From: Muribaculaceae bacterium
GTDB lineage: Bacteria > Bacteroidota > Bacteroidia > Bacteroidales > Muribaculaceae
NCBI GenBank assembly: GCA_017443765.1
Contig: JAFSYB010000054.1
Location: forward strand, 1 to 64,000
Length of the DNA stretch: 64,000 nt
Reading direction: 5' to 3'
Position 1 is the stretch's first letter, and the number at the start of each line of letters is the position of its first letter. Below the pieces are notes generated by a model. The model was not told where the DNA came from and made no database searches. It worked only from the letters and a program-made list of their open reading frames with translations. The position numbers and the translations under genes were made by a program. Below, piece after piece: positions 26,178-34,772 of the stretch.

Positions 26178-26312
26178 TTAATACTTGTGAAGCACGATGT
26201 TGGTGGCGGCGTTGATGTCGTCGATGCCCGCATTGCCACTATTGTCAACGTCAGCTGCAAACCAGACACTGTACGATGCCTTGCCCACCATGATGTTACG
26301 GGAAAAACGACT
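26178..26312 (-). pseudogene. 3' stump of a lost dockerin-like secreted protein
   Basis: On the reverse strand, after an in-frame TAG at 26315-26313, the frame reads SRNIMVGKASYSVWF, AADVDNSGNAGIDDINAATN and IVLHKY, then stop at 26178. This is a recognisable EF-hand dockerin-like repeat as found at the C-terminus of intact neighbours. Nothing upstream on that strand encodes the rest of a protein. The terminator-like hairpin survives. It is therefore a decayed gene end. It is shorter than the usual listing cut-offs and was found by reading codons. Confidence 0.65.
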
Positions 26313-26430
26313 CTATAGCGGATAGCATGGGTGGCTTCACTTTAATTCACCTAATTCGTACAATTCGCATTGAAAATCACCTACACAAAACGTTACAGAG
26401 CCGAAAAAACAAAACTTGTTTTGGTTTTCG

Positions 26431-26539
26431 TTCGGTTTGCACCACCTTTGGCCTGCGCCGAAGGTAGGCTGCACCTCAACAATGCAAAGCAAAAATTTCT
26501 TTTTTTGCTTTGCATTGTGTTCGGTTTGCACTACCTTTG
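26431..26539. repeat. Direct repeat flanking a perfect hairpin
   Basis: TTCGGTTTGCACCACCTTTG at 26431-26450 recurs at 26520-26539 with a single C-to-T change, which creates the TACCTTTG promoter element in the second copy. Between them AATGCAAAGCAAAAA (26481-26495) and TTTTTGCTTTGCATT (26502-26516) form a perfect 15-bp inverted repeat. Confidence 0.8.
26509..26539 (+). promoter_or_regulatory. Promoter for the YihY-family gene
   Basis: TTTG at 26509-26512, 19 bp, then TACCTTTG at 26532-26539. The -33 element lies within the right arm of the perfect hairpin. The leader is about 15 nt before the ATG at 26561. Confidence 0.7.
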
Positions 26540-26560
26540 CAGCGTAGAAAGGGAAAGTGG

Positions 26561-27898
26561 ATGGAAACAAACATCAAAGCCGGCTCGTTATGGCATCGGT
26601 TGACCGGCGCGGTGGGCTACTGCGTGCGTGGAGTGTGGGACGACACCTGGTCGTTGTGGGGGGGTAAAGTGCTGAAAGTCGCCAATTTGGGCGTTCGCAC
26701 TTTTCTCGACCGCGACTTGCCGGTGCGCTCGGCGGCACTCACCTACCACACGGTGCTCGCCTTGGTGCCGGCGTTGGCCATGCTTTTTGCCATCGCTCGC
26801 GGTTTTGGCTTCCATAACCTGCTCGAGAGCCAGTTGCTCTCCTACTTCCCTGCGCAGCAACAGGTGCTCGAAACTGCCCTTACCTACGTCGACAACTATC
26901 TTGCCCAGGCTTCGCAAGGCGCTTTTGTGGGCATTGGCCTGGTCGTGCTGTTGTGGACGTTGGTGGCCTTGCTGGGCAACGTGGAAGATGCTTTCAATCA
27001 TGTGTGGGGCGTGACCAAGCAGCGGTCGCTGCGACGCAAGTTCACCGACTACACCGCACTGTTCCTCATTGTGCCAGTGCTCATGGTGTGCTCGGCAGGC
27101 ATCTCCATCTTCATGAGCGATGCCGTTCAGCAGGTGTTTGCCGATAACCCGCTATCGCCTGTGGCACACGGGTTGCTGGCGATGATGCCCATGGTGATTA
27201 CCTGGTTGCTGTTTTCGGCTGCCTACTACCTGATTCCCAACACAAGCGTGCGGATTCCCGTGGCGGTGTGCACCGGCATTGTGTGCGGTACATTGTACCA
27301 GGGGCTGCAATGGCTGTTCGTCACCGGTCAGGTGTATGTGTCGAAATACAACGCCATCTATGGCAGTTTCGCCTTCCTGCCGCTGCTGCTGGTGTGGCTG
27401 CAACTGTCGTGGCTCATTGTGCTGGCCGGAGCCTCGCTCACCTACGCCTGGCAGCACTACGCCCACTACGCGCACAGCGAGCAGGCCGCCGACATCGCAC
27501 CACGATATGCCGACGCGCTTGCCGTGGCCGTGCTTGCCGTGGCGGTGCGCCGCTTCAAGCAGCACCAGCCTCCGCTCACGCGCACTGAGCTGCTGCGCGA
27601 CTACGACCTGCCTGGCACACTGGCCGATGACTTGCTCGACCGCCTGCGCCGCTCCAGGCTGCTGGCAACGGTGGACACGGGCAGCGAGCCAGGCTACCAA
27701 CCCGCCGCCGACACCACCGACACCACAGTGGGCGATGTGCTCGACACTTTGAGCACACTGGGACATTCCGGCTTCGCCACACAGGCCGACACGCGCCTGA
27801 AACCACTGCTCGACCGCTTGAACAGGCTAAACGACCAGCGGCATGAAGCCGCTGCCCTGCCACTGCCCGAACTGGCCAAATTGATAGATAACCCATAA
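26561..27898 (+). CDS. YihY/virulence factor BrkB family inner-membrane protein
   Basis: The ATG at 26561 (METNIKAGSLWHRLTGAVGY) is chosen because the promoter overlaps the longer frame from 26510. The product is about 445 residues. The BrkB/YihY core is visible: FLDRDLPVRSAALTYHTVLA (first segment), a PALAMLFAIARGFGF helix, NHVWGVTKQRSLRRKFTDY, and NAIYGSFAFLPLLLVWLQLS. About six membrane segments are followed by a soluble C-terminal extension of about 130 residues that resembles a winged-helix. The family was once misnamed ribonuclease BN; its true function is unknown. It ends 10 bp before pepP. Confidence 0.9.
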   Translation: METNIKAGSLWHRLTGAVGYCVRGVWDDTWSLWGGKVLKVANLGVRTFLDRDLPVRSAALTYHTVLALVPALAMLFAIARGFGFHNLLESQLLSYFPAQQQVLETALTYVDNYLAQASQGAFVGIGLVVLLWTLVALLGNVEDAFNHVWGVTKQRSLRRKFTDYTALFLIVPVLMVCSAGISIFMSDAVQQVFADNPLSPVAHGLLAMMPMVITWLLFSAAYYLIPNTSVRIPVAVCTGIVCGTLYQGLQWLFVTGQVYVSKYNAIYGSFAFLPLLLVWLQLSWLIVLAGASLTYAWQHYAHYAHSEQAADIAPRYADALAVAVLAVAVRRFKQHQPPLTRTELLRDYDLPGTLADDLLDRLRRSRLLATVDTGSEPGYQPAADTTDTTVGDVLDTLSTLGHSGFATQADTRLKPLLDRLNRLNDQRHEAAALPLPELAKLIDNP

Positions 27899-27908
27899 CA
27901 TTCAGAAT

Positions 27909-29690
27909 ATGCAAGAAACAAGACAACACCTGAAGGCGTTGCGCGACCTGATGCGCCGCCTGAACGTGGCCGCCACCATCATTCCCGGCACCGACCCGCA
28001 CCACAGCGAATACGTCAACGACCACTGGAAACTTCGTGAGTGGCTCACCGGCTTCACCGGCAGCAACGGCACCGCTGTGATTACTGCCGACGAGGCCCTG
28101 CTGTGGACCGATTCGCGTTACTACCTGCAAGCCGAGCAGCAGCTTGCCGACAGCGGTTTCACCCTCATGCGCGAGAACGGCGACCAGGCCGACCCCACCC
28201 GCGAGGAGTGGCTGGCCGAGCACCTGGAGGAGGACGGCGTGATTGCCATCGACGGACGACTGTTCACCGTGATGGAAGCCAGCCGGCTCGAGCGGTTCTG
28301 CGGCGAGAACGGCTTTATGTTTGCCACCGAGTTTGATGTGGCCGACCGCGTGTGGAACGACCGACCTGCCCTACCCGACCAGCCTGCCTATGTACATGAT
28401 GAGGCACTGGCCGGAGAGACAGTTGCCGACAAGATTGACCGCGTGATGCAGAGCGTGGAGAGCCTGGGGGCTGACGCGATGTTCATCAGTGCCCTCGATG
28501 AGATTGCCTGGCTGCTGAACCTGCGCGGCAGCGACGTCGAGTTCACCCCAGTGGTGACGGCCTACGCCTTCCTCTCGGCAAAGGACCGCAGCCTGTTCAT
28601 CGACAAGCGCAAGGTCACCAACGAGGTGGAGCGCCACCTGAAACAATATGACGTGCGCGTGCGCGACTACGACGACGTGACGCGCTACTTGGAGCGCCGC
28701 AGCGAGCACGACACCGTGCTGGTGGATCCCAACACGGTGAGCGACACGATGGCCAACGCCATGCCGTGCCAAAAGGTCTACGCCGCCTCGCCCATCACCG
28801 CCCTGAAAGCCATCAAGAACGAAGTGCAGGTGGCAGGGTTCCGGCAAGCCATGGAACACGACGGCGCGGCCATGGTGCGCCTGCTCAAATGGGTGGAGGA
28901 AATGGCTCCCGGCGGAACGGTCACCGAACTTGACGTGTGGGAGCGTGGCAAGCAGGAACGCGCCCGCTGCGAGACCTACCGTGGCGACAGCTTCGCCATG
29001 ATAGCAGCCTACAAGGAACACGGCGCCATCGTGCACTACGAGCCCGATGCCAACAGCGCCAGCACACTGCACGGCGAAGGACTGCTGCTTATCGACAGCG
29101 GCGGACAATACCTCAACGGCACCACCGACCTCACCCGCACCATCACCCTGGGCACCCCCACTGCCAACGAGATTCACGACTACACCCTGGTACTCAAGGG
29201 TCACTTGGCCCTGGCACGCGCCCAGTGGCCCGACGGGTTGTGCGGCGTGAATCTGGACGTGCTGGCGCGGTTGCCGCTGTGGCAGGAGGGCTTGGCCTAC
29301 TGGCACGGCACCGGCCACGGCGTGGGGCATTTCCTGGGGTGCCACGAAGGGCCGCACAACATCCGCGCCGAGCAGAACCCCGTGCCACTGCGGCCGGGCA
29401 TGGTGGTCAGCAACGAGCCGGGGCTGTACCGGGCTAGACGCTACGGCATCCGCACCGAGAACCTGCTCCTGGTGATGCCTGGCGACGAGAACGAGGAGTT
29501 TGGGCGCTTCCTACGCTTTGAGACGCTCACCCTGTGCCCCTATGACCTGCGCTTGGTAGACCGTGCGATGCTCACCCCCGGCGAGGTGGAGCAAATCAAC
29601 GCCTACCACCACGAGGTGCGCGACCGCCTCACGCCACTGCTCAATGCCGACGAGGCACAGTGGCTCGCACAGCGCACACAAGAGCTGTGA
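27909..29690 (+). CDS. pepP: Xaa-Pro aminopeptidase (M24B)
   Basis: This 593-residue protein has the long aminopeptidase P layout with two creatinase N-like domains (residues 1-310; SDVEFTPVVTAYAFL) and a pita-bread M24 catalytic domain. The dimetal ligands are visible in LLLIDSGGQYLNGTTDLTRT (two Asp), GTGHGVGHFLGCHEGP (His), VVSNEPGLYR (Glu) and GIRTENLLLV (Glu). It removes an N-terminal residue next to proline. No signal peptide is present, so it is cytoplasmic. Length matches the eukaryote-like long family common in Bacteroidetes. Confidence 0.93.
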   Translation: MQETRQHLKALRDLMRRLNVAATIIPGTDPHHSEYVNDHWKLREWLTGFTGSNGTAVITADEALLWTDSRYYLQAEQQLADSGFTLMRENGDQADPTREEWLAEHLEEDGVIAIDGRLFTVMEASRLERFCGENGFMFATEFDVADRVWNDRPALPDQPAYVHDEALAGETVADKIDRVMQSVESLGADAMFISALDEIAWLLNLRGSDVEFTPVVTAYAFLSAKDRSLFIDKRKVTNEVERHLKQYDVRVRDYDDVTRYLERRSEHDTVLVDPNTVSDTMANAMPCQKVYAASPITALKAIKNEVQVAGFRQAMEHDGAAMVRLLKWVEEMAPGGTVTELDVWERGKQERARCETYRGDSFAMIAAYKEHGAIVHYEPDANSASTLHGEGLLLIDSGGQYLNGTTDLTRTITLGTPTANEIHDYTLVLKGHLALARAQWPDGLCGVNLDVLARLPLWQEGLAYWHGTGHGVGHFLGCHEGPHNIRAEQNPVPLRPGMVVSNEPGLYRARRYGIRTENLLLVMPGDENEEFGRFLRFETLTLCPYDLRLVDRAMLTPGEVEQINAYHHEVRDRLTPLLNADEAQWLAQRTQEL

Positions 29691-29718
29691 CGTTGAACAC
29701 ACACCTGCAAGATAACAA

Positions 29719-29801
29719 GGTGGGTTCTACAAATTGCAAAAATGAGCAGCAATGTTCCGGCCATCTCGGCGCGTCCTGTCGAGCAATTTATAGAACCCAC
29801 C
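29719..29801. repeat. Intergenic inverted-repeat element, best-preserved copy
   Basis: GGTGGGTTCTACAAATTGC at 29719-29737 and GCAATTTATAGAACCCACC at 29783-29801 are inverted copies with one mismatch, separated by 45 bp. Related arms occur near 16512-16772 and 58557-58661, and part of the AATTGCAAAAATGAGC interior recurs at 31351-31366. It lies between pepP and the carbonic anhydrase-like gene and might also act as a terminator. Confidence 0.75.
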
Positions 29802-29818
29802 ACAAAAATATTCATTCA

Positions 29819-30337
29819 ATGGCTATTATCAAGAAAGTAAGGGGCTATGAGCCCAAGATGGGCGAGGGTTGCTTCCTCGCCGACAATGCCGTGATCGTGG
29901 GCGACGTGACCATGGGCGACGAGTGCAGCATCTGGTTCGGTGCCGTGCTGCGCGGCGATGTGAACACCATCACCATCGGCAACCGGGTCAACATCCAGGA
30001 CAATGCGGTGATACACACGCTGTACGAGAAATCGGTGACCGAGATTGGCGACGATGTGTCGATTGGCCACAACGTGGTGGTGCACGGAGCCAAAATCGGC
30101 AGCATGGCACTCATTGGCATGGGGAGCATCATTCTCGACCATGCCGAGGTGGGCGAGGGAGCTATTGTGGCCGCTGGCAGCGTGGTGCTCGGCGGCACCA
30201 AAATCGGGCCGCATGAGCTGTGGGCCGGCAGCCCCGCAAAGTTTAAGAAGATGGTTGATCCTGCACAAGCCAGCGAGATTAATGTGAAAATCGCACGCAA
30301 CTATCTGATGTACTCCACTTGGTATGATAGCGAATAG
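29819..30337 (+). CDS. Gamma-class carbonic anhydrase-like hexapeptide protein (YrdA/CaiE family)
   Basis: From the ATG at 29819 (MAIIKKVRGYEPKMGEGCFL) the product is 172 residues. It forms a left-handed beta-helix with hexapeptide repeats: VGDVTMGDECSIWFGAVLRG, NRVNIQDNAVIHTLY, IGHNVVVHGAKIGSMALIGM. The last two contain the His residues that bind the metal in gamma carbonic anhydrases, and DVNTITIGNRVNIQDN supplies the conserved Arg/Asp/Gln region. Bicarbonate dehydration activity is possible, but many members of this subgroup have no demonstrated activity. It is a single gene after the inverted-repeat element. Confidence 0.88.
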   Translation: MAIIKKVRGYEPKMGEGCFLADNAVIVGDVTMGDECSIWFGAVLRGDVNTITIGNRVNIQDNAVIHTLYEKSVTEIGDDVSIGHNVVVHGAKIGSMALIGMGSIILDHAEVGEGAIVAAGSVVLGGTKIGPHELWAGSPAKFKKMVDPAQASEINVKIARNYLMYSTWYDSE

Positions 30338-30366
30338 TTAATTAATATTAAAAATGGGGGGGGTAA

Positions 30367-30396
30367 TTGCAGATTCAGCATTATTGCATATCTTTG
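30367..30396 (+). promoter_or_regulatory. Bacteroidetes-type promoter
   Basis: TATCTTTG at 30389-30396 is preceded at 30367 by a TTG-containing -33 match about 19 bp away. The leader to 30449 is about 45 nt. Confidence 0.55.
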
Positions 30397-30448
30397 CAGA
30401 ACCAAAAACTAACAACCATCAACCAACAACCCTTTTCAACTTATTGTT

Positions 30449-31309
30449 ATGAAACATATTTACACAAATCTGCTTCTGCTGCTGTGTGCAGTGGGAGCAA
30501 TGGCGCAAGAGGCCGACTATGTGCCTCTGGTTCAGGAAGGCATCCGCTGGGTGTATCGCTACAGCGATGTGACAATGGTCGACCTCTATAACCCGGAAAC
30601 CGACGAGGACTATCCCGGCTGGGAAGGCGTTGGCGACTATGCCTATTTCATGGAGTTCCGTGGCGACACGGTAGTGAACGGCATCACCTACAAGAAGCTC
30701 TACCGCAGCATGACCCGCAACTTTGACGAGCGCACGCTGCGTCCGGTGGCCTGTCTGCGCGAGCAGGACAAGCGCGTATTGGGCTTTGATGGCAACGACA
30801 CCACCGAGTATCTGTTCTACGATTTCAACAACATGGAAACCTTTGCGCACGATGTAATGGATGAATATTGTTACGAGGGCGAACAGGTCAACGTCGAGCC
30901 GCTCACCGTGACGGTGGCCGGACAGCCGCGTAGGGCCTACAAAGTGCTGCTGGGAGAATGGCACTACTCGCTGGTGATTGAGGGCATTGGCAACGATGAG
31001 GTGAACCTTTTGTGCTTTGGCCCGACGTTTGATGTACCCACATGCATCTGCCCCATGCCGCTTGGGCTGGCGCGGGTCGAGGACACGCAGGGCAATGTGC
31101 TTTACAGTGGTCGCTACGACTACGGCCCATACACCGGCAGCGGAAGCCTTGAGCAACTGAACCACATCATCAATGTGATGCTGGGCAAGGAGGTTTTCAG
31201 CCGCCAGTGGGGGGGCTATATCGGCACCGAACTGTGTGATGTGAATGCCGATTACGTCGTCGATATCAACGACCTGAACGAAATGATTAACATCATGTTG
31301 AGGAAGTAG
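30449..31309 (+). CDS. Secreted protein with C-terminal dockerin-like repeats
   Basis: The 286-residue product has a signal peptide (MKHIYTNLLLLLCAVGAMAQ). The body (EADYVPLVQEGIRWVYRYSD; KVLLGEWHYSLVIEGIGNDE) is of an unnamed type common in Bacteroidales secreted proteins. The last 60 residues hold two dockerin-like units: SLEQLNHIINVMLGK, a degenerate first unit, and CDVNADYVVDINDLNEMINI. It is probably surface- or periplasm-located. The terminal module may serve as an attachment or sorting element, as in the other dockerin proteins here; this is inference. Confidence 0.82.
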   Translation: MKHIYTNLLLLLCAVGAMAQEADYVPLVQEGIRWVYRYSDVTMVDLYNPETDEDYPGWEGVGDYAYFMEFRGDTVVNGITYKKLYRSMTRNFDERTLRPVACLREQDKRVLGFDGNDTTEYLFYDFNNMETFAHDVMDEYCYEGEQVNVEPLTVTVAGQPRRAYKVLLGEWHYSLVIEGIGNDEVNLLCFGPTFDVPTCICPMPLGLARVEDTQGNVLYSGRYDYGPYTGSGSLEQLNHIINVMLGKEVFSRQWGGYIGTELCDVNADYVVDINDLNEMINIMLRK

Positions 31310-31319
31310 ATGGAGGGTC

Positions 31320-31348
31320 TACCCCCCTATCCTGACGTAAGGGGGGTA
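31320..31348 (+). terminator. Stem-loop after the dockerin protein gene
   Basis: TACCCCCC at 31320-31327 pairs exactly with GGGGGGTA at 31341-31348 around a 13-nt loop. It lies 10 bp after the stop codon. Confidence 0.5.
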
Positions 31349-31354
31349 TAAATT

Positions 31355-31404
31355 GCAAAAATGAGCCGGAATGTCGTTTTTTGTCATTTGGCTCATTTTT
31401 TTGC
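31355..31404. terminator. Second stem-loop, sharing the intergenic repeat interior
   Basis: GCAAAAATGAGCC at 31355-31367 is inverted with GGCTCATTTTTTTGC at 31390-31404. The U-rich right arm fits a rho-independent terminator. The left arm carries the GCAAAAATGAG string seen next to the left arms of the dispersed repeat at 29736 and 58575. Confidence 0.55.
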
Positions 31405-31486
31405 AGGTGGTTGCCCTTGATTCTGACAGGCGGAATGCGTTTGTGAGGGGGCAAATCATGCGTGTTGCGAAATATCTTGCGTGATT

Positions 31487-31519
31487 ATTTGGCAGTTTGC
31501 AGAATATCGGCTATATTTG
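31487..31519 (+). promoter_or_regulatory. Bacteroidetes-type promoter
   Basis: TTTG at 31487-31490, 21 bp, then TATATTTG at 31512-31519. The ATG at 31567 follows about 48 bp later. Confidence 0.65.
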
Positions 31520-31566
31520 CCAGCTAAAACTATTCCAAATGATTTGCCAATTAATCTTCTTGCGTT

Positions 31567-33045
31567 ATGAAACTTATCTGCACACTGATTTTTTCTGCTG
31601 TTTTGCTTCCCCTGTTGGCCGTGGCGCAGCCGCAGCACGAGCCGCTATTCACTGGCGGCGGCACATGGGAAGACCCCTATCTCATCACATCGGGCGCCGA
31701 CTTGCAAGCCCTCTCACTGGCCACCAATGAGCAAGGTTGCGAGTTTGAGGGTGCCTATTTCCAGTTCACTGATGACATCGACCTTGGCGGCATCGACTTT
31801 GAACCCATCAGCAGTCAAGCCGAGCACCCGTTCCGTGGCGTGCTCGATGGTGCCCGCCATAGCATCACCAATTGGCACTTCAGCGGTCAGGAAACCACCG
31901 AGGCCATCGACTACAAGCCCGCAGCGTTGGTCGTCTATCTGGGCGAGGGTGGTGCTATTCAGGACTTGACCATCGATGCGTCGTGCCAATTTGAAGTCGG
32001 CGGCAACTTTGCCCCGTTCGCATTCAGCGTGGCCGGCTCGTTGCACAACTGCTACAACCGCGCCGATGTCACTGCCGACCACGATGTGGGCGGCATCGCC
32101 TGCCGCGTGCTGTCGACCGGTCAGGTGGGCGGCAGCTTCAACGAGGGGCGGCTCGCGGTGCGCAACGGCTTTGTGGGCGGCATTGCGGCGCGCAGTGCGG
32201 GGAGCATTGCGGGAAGCCAAAACACCGGCACAATCACAGGTGGTGAATATGCGCATGTGGGCGGACTGGTGGGCGAGAACGCCGGCCATATAGGCAATTG
32301 CCTAAGCAATGGATTGCTCAAGGGACACTCGGTGATTGGCGGCTTGGTGGCCGATGCCTGCGAGGGTAGCAGCTTGTCGTCGTCGCTGTGCAATGCAGTC
32401 ATCATTCCAGGTAATGACCTCAGCCAAGTGGGTGGCATTGCGGGCGTGTGTGCCCAGAATAAAGTGACCTTTGCAAGCCTGTCCTACGACTGCCAAATCA
32501 CCATCTACAACAACATCGAGGACAAGAACATCACGGGTCAGACCACAAGGGAATTGGTCGATAACATCTGGTCGGGGTCGAGAGCCTGGACCCAGTGCCC
32601 AGGTATGTACCCGCAGGTGTGGCAGTTCTACCGGGAGCCGTCGTCGCGCTTGGCGGCCGCCCCTGTGTTTTTTGCCGATGGCGACACGCGCCTCACCATG
32701 AGCGCACCGGCCAAGCTCTACAGCGACCTGACCGACTCGCTGTGGTGGACACTTGATGGCGATTCGGAGTTTTATCTCGACGACGAGGGATGCTTGACTT
32801 TCATTCCCGCCCAGCGCAGCTTGAGCACCACCCTCACGGGCAACCACAGCGGCTACACCAAGCCGATTCCCGTGGTCACCGTGGCTCCACCAAGAGCCGA
32901 TATCGAGCAGGTGAACCTGATTATCAACGTGATATTGAATTTGCCTGCCGAGGGTATTCAGGGGTTCAATGCTGATGTCAACAACGACAACGTGGTTGAC
33001 ATCGACGACGTGAACGCTCTCATCAATCAAATCCTCGCCCAGTGA
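31567..33045 (+). CDS. Secreted GLUG-repeat-type protein with C-terminal dockerin-like repeats
   Basis: The 492-residue product starts with a signal peptide (MKLICTLIFSAVLLPLLAVA). GTWEDPYLITSGADLQAL, followed by repeated segments such as HVGGLVGENAGHIGNCLSNG and VIGGLVADACEG, resembles GLUG-motif beta-helix regions found in bacterial surface adhesins. The C-terminal 65 residues are a dockerin-like pair (EQVNLIINVILN and NADVNNDNVVDIDDVNALIN). It is probably a surface-exposed adhesin or glycan-binding protein. No catalytic motif is seen. Confidence 0.82.
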   Translation: MKLICTLIFSAVLLPLLAVAQPQHEPLFTGGGTWEDPYLITSGADLQALSLATNEQGCEFEGAYFQFTDDIDLGGIDFEPISSQAEHPFRGVLDGARHSITNWHFSGQETTEAIDYKPAALVVYLGEGGAIQDLTIDASCQFEVGGNFAPFAFSVAGSLHNCYNRADVTADHDVGGIACRVLSTGQVGGSFNEGRLAVRNGFVGGIAARSAGSIAGSQNTGTITGGEYAHVGGLVGENAGHIGNCLSNGLLKGHSVIGGLVADACEGSSLSSSLCNAVIIPGNDLSQVGGIAGVCAQNKVTFASLSYDCQITIYNNIEDKNITGQTTRELVDNIWSGSRAWTQCPGMYPQVWQFYREPSSRLAAAPVFFADGDTRLTMSAPAKLYSDLTDSLWWTLDGDSEFYLDDEGCLTFIPAQRSLSTTLTGNHSGYTKPIPVVTVAPPRADIEQVNLIINVILNLPAEGIQGFNADVNNDNVVDIDDVNALINQILAQ

Positions 33046-33117
33046 CAGCGCACAGCCACCGCTCGAATGCTGACGATGCATGATTAACCCATAAACCAGA
33101 TAGAACGGAACTTGAAA

Positions 33118-33765
33118 ATGAAACAAATCGACAAGATTCTCGCCGAGAAACTGCTCCATATTGGTGCCATCAAACTGCAACCTGCGAATCCCTTTGTGTG
33201 GGCTTCGGGGTGGAACTCACCCATTTACACCGACAATCGGGTCACGCTGTCGTATCCCGAAGTGCGCAACTTCATCAAGGTGGAGCTGTCGCGCTTGATT
33301 GCCGAGAACTTCGGTGCTGCCGAGGTGGTAGCCGGCGTGGCCACCGGTGCCATCGCCCAGGCCGCCCTGGTTGCCGACACGCTGGGGCTGCCCATGGTGT
33401 ATGTGCGCTCCACACCCAAAGACCACGGCTTGGAGAACCTGATTGAGGGAAACATCAAGCCCGGACAGAAAGTGGTGATTGTCGAGGATTTGGTGTCGAC
33501 AGGCAAGAGCAGCCTCAAAGCTGCGCAAGCCGTTACCGAGGCTGGCGGCGAGGTGGTGGGCATGGTGGCCATCTTCTCCTATGAGTTCCCGGTGGCTGCC
33601 CAGGCGTTCAAGCAGGCCGGTATCCAGTTGCTCACCATCAGCACCTACTCGGCCATGATTGAGGCCGCCGCACAGAGCAACTATGTCAAAGCGAGCGACA
33701 TCGACACCCTGCAGCAATGGCGACAAGACCCAGCCAATTGGACACCCACCGCCGGGGTGGACTGA
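33118..33765 (+). CDS. pyrE: Orotate phosphoribosyltransferase
   Basis: From the ATG at 33118 (an in-frame TTG lies 6 nt upstream) the product is 215 residues. The PRPP-binding loop is VVIVEDLVSTGKSSLKAAQA. The N-terminal FVWASGWNSPIYTDNRVTLS and AAEVVAGVATGAIAQAALVA are typical of PyrE. It transfers ribose phosphate from PRPP to orotate in pyrimidine synthesis. It is followed by a SRPBCC gene, recX and comF on the same strand, a layout familiar from other Bacteroidales. Confidence 0.93.
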   Translation: MKQIDKILAEKLLHIGAIKLQPANPFVWASGWNSPIYTDNRVTLSYPEVRNFIKVELSRLIAENFGAAEVVAGVATGAIAQAALVADTLGLPMVYVRSTPKDHGLENLIEGNIKPGQKVVIVEDLVSTGKSSLKAAQAVTEAGGEVVGMVAIFSYEFPVAAQAFKQAGIQLLTISTYSAMIEAAAQSNYVKASDIDTLQQWRQDPANWTPTAGVD

Positions 33766-33825
33766 AAGGAATGTTGCGCTGTAGAACATGAATGACCATA
33801 GCCAGTTTAAAGCCCAAAAACCATA

Positions 33826-34269
33826 ATGGAAACCTATAAAAGCAATCCGCAACGCATTGGTTGCGACATCGACACCATTTTTAGCAAACTCTCGTCGCCA
33901 GCAGTGTTCCGCTCACAAATCGAGGCTCATCTCGACCAGCTTCCCGAGGAGGCGCGCGCCAACCTTGAAAAGGTGCAGTTTGAGGACGATGCCATCGCCA
34001 TTGAGTCGCCCATGGGACAACTGCGTCTGGCTGTAGACCACGAGCAGAGCCAGACACCCAACCGCGTGGTCTACACCGCCGCCCAGTCGCCCGTGAGATT
34101 CAATATGGTAATCGACCTAAATCCTGTGGGCGAGCAGGAAACCGAGAGTGTGGCCGCCTTGCAGCTCGACCTGCCCCTGATGATGCGCGCCATGGTGGGC
34201 AAGCAGCTCGAACAAGCTGCCGCCAAGTTTGGCGAGATGCTCGCGCAACTGCCCTACCAAAGCTTGTAA
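33826..34269 (+). CDS. SRPBCC/polyketide cyclase-like small protein
   Basis: This 147-residue protein begins METYKSNPQRIGCDIDTIFS and ends LPLMMRAMVGKQLEQAAAKF followed by a short helix. This fits the START-like (SRPBCC) helix-grip fold often encoded next to pyrE in Bacteroidales. A hydrophobic ligand is expected for the fold but is unknown. There is no signal peptide. It lies 60 bp after pyrE. Confidence 0.7.
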   Translation: METYKSNPQRIGCDIDTIFSKLSSPAVFRSQIEAHLDQLPEEARANLEKVQFEDDAIAIESPMGQLRLAVDHEQSQTPNRVVYTAAQSPVRFNMVIDLNPVGEQETESVAALQLDLPLMMRAMVGKQLEQAAAKFGEMLAQLPYQSL

Positions 34270-34298
34270 TTGAGAAGCAACCTTAGCACCCTCCCCCT

Positions 34299-34772
34299 GT
34301 GGAAACATCTAAAGCCCTGAACCGTGCCGCGGCATTGTGCAGCCGCAGCGAGCAATGTGAGAGCGACCTGCGCGCCAAGCTCACGCGCTGGGGCGTGGAT
34401 GCCACCGATGTCGATACCATCATCGCCAGGCTGCGCCGTGATGGGTTTATCGATGATGCCCGCTATGCGCGGGCGTTTGTACACGACAAGTTCCTCTACA
34501 ACCAGTGGGGGCCGGTCAAACTTGCCGCCATATTACGCCAGAAAGGCATAGCCGCCGAGGCAACCGCCGAAGCTCTTGAGCAGTTTTCCCCACAGGACTA
34601 CCGCGACACCCTGGTGAAACTGCTACGCACCAAGTGGCGCGATGTGTCGGGCCGCGTGCCGCGCCTGGCACGCGCCGCACTGCTGCGCTTTGCCGCCGGA
34701 CGGGGCTTCGATGCCGGAATGGCCTACCGCGCTGTGGCCGAGGTAATGAACTGCGATGATTTCGACGATTAA
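34299..34772 (+). CDS. recX: Regulatory protein RecX
   Basis: The product is 157 residues from a GTG start at 34299 (METSKALNRAAALCSRSEQC). It has the RecX triple-helix repeats: CESDLRAKLTRWGVDATDVD, RLRRDGFIDDARYARAFVHD and GPVKLAAILRQKGIAAEATA. It modulates RecA filament activity. The stop lies 17 nt inside the comF start, indicating coupling. Confidence 0.88.
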   Translation: METSKALNRAAALCSRSEQCESDLRAKLTRWGVDATDVDTIIARLRRDGFIDDARYARAFVHDKFLYNQWGPVKLAAILRQKGIAAEATAEALEQFSPQDYRDTLVKLLRTKWRDVSGRVPRLARAALLRFAAGRGFDAGMAYRAVAEVMNCDDFDD

